Shown piece after piece: positions 4,771-9,663 of a stretch of 9,663 nucleotides of DNA (position 1 is the stretch's first letter; the number at the start of each line of letters is the position of its first letter). The notes below the pieces were generated by a model. The model saw only the letters and a program-made list of their open reading frames with translations. It had not been told where the DNA came from and did not search any database. The position numbers were made by a program, and so were the translations under genes. Source of the stretch: Haladaptatiplasma sp964454575 (GTDB lineage Archaea > Thermoplasmatota > Thermoplasmata > Halarchaeoplasmatales > Halarchaeoplasmataceae); assembly GCA_964454575.1 (NCBI GenBank), contig CAYVTG010000070.1, positions 1-9,663 of the forward strand. Direction: 5' to 3'.

Positions 4771-4782
4771 TTTTCTCTTTTC
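4771..4782 (+). terminator. T-rich terminator of tRNA-iMet
   Basis: TTTTCTCTTTTC begins four bases after the discriminator base, ahead of the cdc48 TATA box. Confidence 0.55.
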
Positions 4783-4792
4783 TAAACATAAA

Positions 4793-4867
4793 CTATAAAT
4801 AGAACCATGATACATTATACAACATACACATTACAACAAGTAGTTGTATAGTAAAGATGAAGGTGGA
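4793..4867 (+). promoter_or_regulatory. cdc48 promoter with ACAAC/GTTGT operator and RBS
   Basis: CTATAAATA (4793-4801) is the likely TATA box, giving a start near 4823; TTATACA at 4815-4821 is a second candidate. Around the start lie three ACAAC-type half-sites: TATACAAC (4816-4823), TACAAC (4832-4837) and GTTGTATA (4843-4850). The last two form the perfect palindrome TACAAC-N5-GTTGTA (4832-4848), and the outer two pair with a 19-nt spacer. GGTGGA (4862-4867), five bases before the ATG, is the ribosome-binding site. Confidence 0.6.
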
Positions 4868-4872
4868 AAAAA

Positions 4873-7047
4873 ATGAAAAACGGGGAAAAAGTCTTGAAGG
4901 TGGCTGAGGCAAAGTCATCAGACGTCGGGAAAGGGCTAGCAAGGATAGACCCTGCTGTTAAGGAAAAGCTGGGTCTGCAGAGCGGAGATATCATACTGAT
5001 AATCGGTGATAAAGAAACCGCATCCAAAGTATGGGCTGCGGAGGAGGACGATAGGAACACAGGCTTGATAAGGATCGACGGTCCCACCAGAAGGAATGCC
5101 GGAGTAAAGATAGATGAAAAGGTGGCCGTCAAGAAGATCCAAGCAAAAGCTGCAGAGAAGGTAACTTTTGCACCCACGGAACAGATCCGATTGATGGGTG
5201 GAGAGGAATATCTACGTCGAGAAGTATTGAAATACCGACCAATAACAAAGGGAGATTCCATCGATCTTAACGTTATGGGTAAGAGGATCGAACTCATAGT
5301 TAAATCCTTCACACCAACAGCAGATGCGGTCATCATCAAGCCGGATACAAACGTTGTCATATCTGAAAAACCGGTGAGTAAAGAAGAGATGGCCATGGTA
5401 CCCAAGGTATCCTACGAAGATATAGGAGGACTTGAAAAAGAGATAGAAAGGGTAAGAGAGATGGTTGAATTACCACTCAGACATCCGGAACTTTTTGATA
5501 AAGTGGGTATCGAGGCACCAAAAGGCGTGCTGCTCCACGGACCTCCCGGTACAGGTAAAACTCTCATGGCAAAGGCTGTCGCCAGCGAGACCAACGCTAA
5601 CTTTTTCAATATCGGTGGGCCGGAGATCATGTCAAAATATTACGGTGAAAGCGAAGGGCGACTGAGAGAGATCTTCGAGGAGGCGGAAAAGAACCAGCCG
5701 GCGATCATATTTATCGACGAGATCGATTCCATAGCTCCTAAGAGAGACGAAGTCACCGGAGAAACCGAGAGACGTATCGTCGCCCAGCTCCTCTCACTCA
5801 TGGACGGATTGAAATCCAGAGGTAAGGTCATAGTCATAGGAGCCACTAATCGAGCTCATGCACTGGACCCAGCTCTACGACGTCCGGGACGATTCGACCG
5901 AGAGATAGAGATAGGGATGCCGGACAAAGACGGAAGAAAAGAAGTACTGGAGATACACACGAGAGGCATGCCCATCGATGAAGATGTGGACTTGAACGAA
6001 CTGGCGGGATTGACCCACGGGTTCGTAGGAGCAGACATGGAAGCACTGGCCAAAGAGGCCGCCATGCTGGCACTTCGGGAGATACTGCCGGATCTTGACC
6101 TGGATCTTGACCAGATACCCCCTGAATTACTGGACCGATTGAAGGTAAAACGCAGTCATTTCAACGTAGCTTTACGAGAGATGAACCCCTCTACAATGAG
6201 GGAAGTTATAATCGAAACTCCAGATGTTACATGGGAAGACATCGGAGGTCTGAAAGACGTTATACAGGAACTTAAAGAATCAATCGAATGGCCGCTCCAG
6301 TACGGCGATCTATTCAAGCACATGGGTGCCGAGGTACCAAAAGGCATACTGCTCAGCGGGCCTCCCGGTACAGGTAAAACACTTTTGGCAAAAGCGGTAG
6401 CCAATGAGAGCGAAACTAATTTCATCTCTGTGAAGGGTCCTGAATTCTTCTCTAAATGGGTCGGAGAGAGCGAAAAAGCGGTACGCGAAACATTCCGGAA
6501 GGCAAGGCAGGCTGCACCAACGATAATCTTCTTCGATGAAATAGATGCCTTAGCACCCACCAGGGGAACCAGTTCAGATTCACACACATCTGAACGTGTG
6601 ATATCACAGATGCTCACCGAACTCGATGGCCTTGAATCACTGCATGATGTCGTTGTGATAGCCGCCACTAATCGTCCGGACATAATCGACCCCGCACTGC
6701 TGCGGCCCGGGAGATTCGATAGACGTATCACCATCGGCCTTCCGGACATCGAAACAAGATCGGAGATACTCAAGGTACACACACGTGAAAAGCCTTTGGC
6801 GGACGATATAGACTTGGAAAAATTGGCAAAAAGTACGGAAGGATTGAGCGGAGCGGATATCGCTTCGATATGTAACGAAGCACTGCTCCTGGCTATAAGG
6901 GAATTTGTTGCATCCGGCGGAGACATGGATGAAGAAAGTATCAAACAAACTACAGTGAAACAAAAACACTTCTCAGAAGCCATGAAAAAGATCAAAGACA
7001 AGATCGACGAAAGGAGTAAGACCAAGGGGCCAAAGGCCTACCAGTAA
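4873..7047 (+). CDS. cdc48: Cdc48/VAT-type AAA+ unfoldase
   Basis: A 724-residue double-ring ATPase that unfolds proteins and threads them through its pore, feeding the 20S proteasome in archaea. Order: double-psi beta-barrel N-domain (about 5-90), second N-subdomain (100-165), D1, D2. D1 has Walker A GPPGTGKT (223-230), Walker B IIFIDEID (278-285), sensor GATN (323-326) and Arg-finger region RRPGRFDR (336-343). D2 has GPPGTGKT (496-503), IIFFDEID (551-558), AATN (597-600) and RPGRFDR (611-617). Pore loops are KYYGES in D1 and KWVGES in D2, so both rings carry aromatic pore residues, as in archaeal VAT. The chain ends in AYQ, close to the HbYX proteasome-docking tail but with Ala at the hydrophobic place. 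Length is normal and all catalytic motifs are intact. It is monocistronic, with an operator-like palindrome at its start site. Confidence 0.97.
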   Translation: MKNGEKVLKVAEAKSSDVGKGLARIDPAVKEKLGLQSGDIILIIGDKETASKVWAAEEDDRNTGLIRIDGPTRRNAGVKIDEKVAVKKIQAKAAEKVTFAPTEQIRLMGGEEYLRREVLKYRPITKGDSIDLNVMGKRIELIVKSFTPTADAVIIKPDTNVVISEKPVSKEEMAMVPKVSYEDIGGLEKEIERVREMVELPLRHPELFDKVGIEAPKGVLLHGPPGTGKTLMAKAVASETNANFFNIGGPEIMSKYYGESEGRLREIFEEAEKNQPAIIFIDEIDSIAPKRDEVTGETERRIVAQLLSLMDGLKSRGKVIVIGATNRAHALDPALRRPGRFDREIEIGMPDKDGRKEVLEIHTRGMPIDEDVDLNELAGLTHGFVGADMEALAKEAAMLALREILPDLDLDLDQIPPELLDRLKVKRSHFNVALREMNPSTMREVIIETPDVTWEDIGGLKDVIQELKESIEWPLQYGDLFKHMGAEVPKGILLSGPPGTGKTLLAKAVANESETNFISVKGPEFFSKWVGESEKAVRETFRKARQAAPTIIFFDEIDALAPTRGTSSDSHTSERVISQMLTELDGLESLHDVVVIAATNRPDIIDPALLRPGRFDRRITIGLPDIETRSEILKVHTREKPLADDIDLEKLAKSTEGLSGADIASICNEALLLAIREFVASGGDMDEESIKQTTVKQKHFSEAMKKIKDKIDERSKTKGPKAYQ

Positions 7048-7048
7048 G

Positions 7049-7300
7049 CTAGAATATACCCAAGATACTCAACACACGGTGTGAGATAACCACCACAAAC
7101 AGGATTATGCCTATGAATATCAGTGCATCCATCCTAACTCCCGTTTCTTGATCCGTATAAGTGCTTGTGAGCTCTCGAGTTATCAACAGACCTATCAACA
7201 GCAATATTCCAAATAACTCTATGTCGTGAGAACCGACTATCACCACCCATATAGCCGTCCATGCGGTGAGTGAGGCGGCGATCTTTTGGGATATGATCAT
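7049..7300 (-). CDS. Small membrane protein of unknown function
   Basis: An 83-residue protein with about three hydrophobic segments: residues 8-23, 27-41 and 59-83, the last holding a single Arg (R74). The linker between the second and third is polar (ELTSTYTDQETGVRMD). No family is recognised. Its start overlaps the stop of the upstream gene by 4 nt (ATGA), so the two are cotranscribed and probably coupled, which suggests the products act together in the membrane. It converges on cdc48 with one base between the two stop codons, so transcription of either unit probably runs into the other. Confidence 0.75.
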   Translation of the reverse strand: MIISQKIAASLTAWTAIWVVIVGSHDIELFGILLLIGLLITRELTSTYTDQETGVRMDALIFIGIILFVVVISHRVLSILGIF

Positions 7301-8046
7301 TCAAGCACCTCTAATGTGTACTTTACGTGCTTTCCCTCTTTCTGAAATTTCGTTATAGCTATCGGTTTAGAGATATTTTCGGCTAAAGCCATCAGATATG
7401 CACTGCAAAAGGGACACGCCGTCTTTTCGCATATACCGTTTGATTTATCCATCACTCTCGCGCAGTAGTCTCCGTATCTTCCGTGGGTGATCCTCAATTT
7501 AAATGTGTCATCTTCCCTTCGGACACTGAAGGACTTAGCCATGTCCATACCGTGAGTCAGCATCCCCATCACCTCGCGTGCACCTTCTATACCCGACGTC
7601 CCAGTGTCCAAACGAGAAAGTGCTTCAGTGTAGAGAGGCTCTCCGGGTGGTACCAATGAGATACCCAGCCTACCTGCCCCTCCGGTGACGACCACCATCT
7701 CGTCATATAGATCTGGTAAACGCCTGAGTTCTTTACCGGCGGGTACGAACACTCTTGTCTGTTTTAGATCATCTTTAGGTGGGATCATCACCCCTTTACC
7801 CATAACATTTAGGTCCGTCAGCAATGAATGCATGGGCTCTACGGCACTTTCAAGCTCTGCGGTAGCTATCGTTTCTTCGACGGTGCCGGTGTTAACGATG
7901 AGTCCGGTGAGAATCCCGATGAAAATAGCGCCTAATCCGGCATTCCTGTGATCTGTGAATATCAGCAGGTAAACACCTAATATGATGAACACCGCAGCGG
8001 CTATCTTTGAAGTGTATCTTGGTTTCGATATATCGGTCATCTTCAT
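7297..8046 (-). CDS. Membrane protein with C-terminal cysteine cluster
   Basis: A 249-residue protein. Two close hydrophobic helices (about 14-30 and 37-52) form a membrane hairpin; the remainder is a soluble domain, probably cytoplasmic. The C-terminal part has four cysteines (C195, C206, C211, C214) within YCARV...GICEKTACPFCSAY, spaced C-x10-C-x4-C-x2-C, which could bind Zn or an Fe-S cluster. I cannot name the family; functions such as redox or ligand sensing are guesses. There is no Shine-Dalgarno, and the TATA-like TTTTATTA (8074-8081) puts the start only about 5 nt before the ATG, so it is read as a leaderless gene. ATG at 8040 (third residue) is an alternative. First gene of a two-gene operon, divergent from the exported-protein gene. 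Confidence 0.82.
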   Translation of the reverse strand: MKMTDISKPRYTSKIAAAVFIILGVYLLIFTDHRNAGLGAIFIGILTGLIVNTGTVEETIATAELESAVEPMHSLLTDLNVMGKGVMIPPKDDLKQTRVFVPAGKELRRLPDLYDEMVVVTGGAGRLGISLVPPGEPLYTEALSRLDTGTSGIEGAREVMGMLTHGMDMAKSFSVRREDDTFKLRITHGRYGDYCARVMDKSNGICEKTACPFCSAYLMALAENISKPIAITKFQKEGKHVKYTLEVLE

Positions 8047-8125
8047 GGGATGCTGTTGAGATGTACGTAAAGATAATAAAATTATCGCAAAAGCTTTATT
8101 GCATGGTAAAAGATTATCGTATCAT
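8047..8125. promoter_or_regulatory. Compact divergent promoter, both sides leaderless
   Basis: 79 bp separate two divergent starts. The minus-strand box is TTTTATTA (8074-8081) and the plus-strand box is GCTTTATT (8093-8100). Their predicted starts, near 8051 and 8123, fall within a few bases of each ATG, and neither gene has a Shine-Dalgarno. The boxes lie about 12 bp apart, so the two promoters probably compete or are regulated together. Confidence 0.5.
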
Positions 8126-9663
8126 ATGTTTGGGAAACGGGTAACCTGCATGGTGGCGTTTATCTTGATATTAGCCGCTTTGATACCCACGACGGTTAGT
8201 GGAGACGAAAGCCACGAGAACTTCGATGACGCAGAGGTAGATATCAGCTCTCTGCTTGCAGCTTTGAATCGTACCCTTGAGTACATTGAATATTCACTCA
8301 ATAATTCTCTAGCCGTTGATTACTGGCAGGAAGTTGATCCACATGGGGGTGAGGCTGGTTACGAAGAAGAAGAGATCCAAGAAGCCGTTCTATACTCGGA
8401 GGATGCCATGGCCAGCGTCGTCGCCTCAACACTGATAGTAGACGATATCAAAGATGAAGTACCCAGCTACGAGTATATCGATTCTTTATACATACCTTTT
8501 CACCGTATAGCTGTCAATCTGACTAGATATTCGGAATCTCACCGTTCGCTTCTCCAGCACCTTAATGATACTGTAGAAAAATATGATTCTGTTGTGTCCA
8601 GTCAAATAAAAACAACATATTTAAACCAAGCTTTAGAATCTCTTTTCTTCGCCTCGATCGAGTTACAGCCCATGAATAGAAGTCTAGAGCAAATTCAAAA
8701 AAGTGTAGGACTGCTCGATGACTACTATTTTGATATTGAATACATAAATGTTAGTATAGAAGAAAGCAGAGAACTCATACGTCACTATCAGTCGATGATA
8801 GACGAACTGCTTGAGCTCCTAGATGATATATTGTTGGAAGTTGAAAAGGACGAGGACGGTTATTATCACGTGATCATCGAAGTACCATGGAATATGACCG
8901 ACCCGATAGATCAAGATGGTTCCTCTATAGGAGAAAACGTAACGTACTCGGACTCGATAATTTATGTCCTCAAATATCCTACACGTATAACACTCGACAT
9001 ACCGAAATATTATTTCTACAATGAAAGCGTCAACTTGACGGGACTATTCGAAACTCCCGCACATATCGATCTTTCCAGCATAGAGCTATCCGCACCCTTT
9101 GGAGAAACTATACATCCCGACAGTTCCGGTCGGTTCAATCTATCATATCACACCCAAGACTTTGATTGGGGCACGAACCGACTAAATGTTTCCTATGCTG
9201 GCAATGATAGTATGCGATCATCATTTGCGAGCGTAGAATTCGAAGTGAGCATACCTACCGAGATATCACTCCAAAGCAATATATCCGGTTTCTTCTACGG
9301 TCCAGATACTCCTGTTACCTTTTCGGGTAAGCTCGTGGATGATTCGATCGACCAGGGCATATCCGATAAAGAGATATACCTTGCTTGGCAAGACGGTAAT
9401 TTGGTGAACTACACAGATACAGACGGTAATTATTCTTTTACAACGACCTTAGAAGATATGGGTCTCATCGATGGACTATACGTCATACATGCTATCTTCC
9501 AAGGTACAGTAGAGTATCGTGAATCTACTTCTGAACCGATCTTTGTTTATCTTATGACAAATGGTTCCTTTGTGATAGTCGATTCGATAGAGGCTCTGGA
9601 GCCTTGGTACGATGACGATGGTATAGACGATGACGATGGTATAGACGATGACGATGGTATAGA
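8126..9663 (+). CDS. Large exported protein: helical region, Ig-like domains, Asp-rich repeat (3' end missing)
   Basis: Open for 512 codons to the window end with no stop, so the C-terminus is missing. Residues 1-26 (MFGKRV, a hydrophobic core, then TTVSG) form a signal peptide. Residues about 30-275 are acidic and mainly helical. From about 285 there are at least two beta-sandwich-like segments: one starts near ITLDIPKYYFYNESVNLTG, the next near TEISLQSNISGFFYGPDTPV with GKLVDD, KEIYLAW, TDTDGNYSFTT, the pattern of bacterial/archaeal Ig-like or CARDB-type repeats. At residue 496 a DDDGID repeat begins. Archaeal surface proteins of this plan often continue into a membrane anchor or a further domain outside view. 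Several N-x-S/T sites could be N-glycosylated. No catalytic domain is visible. The start is the only sensible ATG and lies 3 nt after the predicted leaderless start. Confidence 0.85.
   Translation, partial: MFGKRVTCMVAFILILAALIPTTVSGDESHENFDDAEVDISSLLAALNRTLEYIEYSLNNSLAVDYWQEVDPHGGEAGYEEEEIQEAVLYSEDAMASVVASTLIVDDIKDEVPSYEYIDSLYIPFHRIAVNLTRYSESHRSLLQHLNDTVEKYDSVVSSQIKTTYLNQALESLFFASIELQPMNRSLEQIQKSVGLLDDYYFDIEYINVSIEESRELIRHYQSMIDELLELLDDILLEVEKDEDGYYHVIIEVPWNMTDPIDQDGSSIGENVTYSDSIIYVLKYPTRITLDIPKYYFYNESVNLTGLFETPAHIDLSSIELSAPFGETIHPDSSGRFNLSYHTQDFDWGTNRLNVSYAGNDSMRSSFASVEFEVSIPTEISLQSNISGFFYGPDTPVTFSGKLVDDSIDQGISDKEIYLAWQDGNLVNYTDTDGNYSFTTTLEDMGLIDGLYVIHAIFQGTVEYRESTSEPIFVYLMTNGSFVIVDSIEALEPWYDDDGIDDDDGIDDDDGI
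9611..9663 (+). repeat. 18-bp coding tandem repeat (DDDGID)
   Basis: GATGACGATGGTATAGAC occurs twice in full and a third time cut by the window end, with no differences. The peptide DDDGID resembles calcium-binding DxDxDG loops of thrombospondin type 3 or dockerin-like repeats, and may be a linker of variable copy number. Confidence 0.9.

Noticed and set aside
6156..7025. 289-codon minus-strand frame inside cdc48
   Set aside because: Antisense shadow of a highly conserved gene; Ser/Leu-rich composition typical of such shadows.

Overview
The window is archaeal DNA. The evidence is an initiator tRNA-Met with a canonical bulge-helix-bulge (BHB) intron at 37/38, tRNA genes without an encoded CCA, a Cdc48/VAT-type double AAA ATPase, TATA boxes of the TTTAWATA kind about 26 nt before expected starts, and a mix of Shine-Dalgarno-led and apparently leaderless genes. 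A euryarchaeal relative of the Thermoplasmatota fits best, but that placement is an inference from gene style and was not tested by any search.

Layout, left to right. (1) 1-245, minus: start of an exported protein with a lamin-tail-like domain, cut by the window edge. (2) 427-941, minus: a two-gene toxin-antitoxin operon, DUF104-type antitoxin then PemK/MazF-type toxin, with a 4-nt ATGA overlap. (3) 942-1298: AT-rich intergenic DNA with a dyad and a duplicated TATA element, leading into (4) 1299-2576, plus: an AAA_14/DUF4143 ATPase. (5) 2577-3502: about 0.9 kb with no protein gene but dense structure. It holds an exact 99-bp tandem duplication, paired hairpins, an intact tRNA-Ser(CGA), a near-identical second copy of that tRNA's promoter, several broken pieces of the same tRNA, and a four-unit, strictly 47-nt-periodic array of double hairpins. 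(6) 3503-4525, minus: a coiled-coil protein with a SAP/Rho-N-like N-terminus. (7) 4663-4766, plus: intron-containing initiator tRNA-Met. (8) 4873-7047, plus: cdc48, whose promoter carries a palindrome similar in layout to the archaeal heat-shock operator I recall from Archaeoglobus. (9) 7049-8046, minus: a two-gene membrane-protein operon, convergent with cdc48 and leaving 1 nt between stop codons. (10) 8126 to the end, plus: a large exported protein with a helical N-terminal region, Ig-like beta domains and an Asp-rich hexapeptide repeat, cut by the window end.

The most unusual part is 3090-3455. On the minus strand a copy of the tRNA-Ser promoter (36 of 38 bases identical) points not at a tRNA but at the 47-nt double-hairpin array. 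The array abuts an exact 20-nt copy of the tRNA 5' end, followed by a 66-nt insertion and a short anticodon-arm-like piece. Stem sequences in the array change in matched pairs (T-A, A-T, C-G at the same position), as expected if folding is what is conserved. The simplest reading is a duplicated tRNA locus in which the array sits between promoter and tRNA body, possibly giving an undescribed structured non-coding RNA of roughly 200-300 nt. This is inference from sequence alone.

The remaining genes are mostly separate units: proteostasis (cdc48), translation initiation (tRNA-iMet), a stress or addiction module, and envelope or exported proteins of unknown job.
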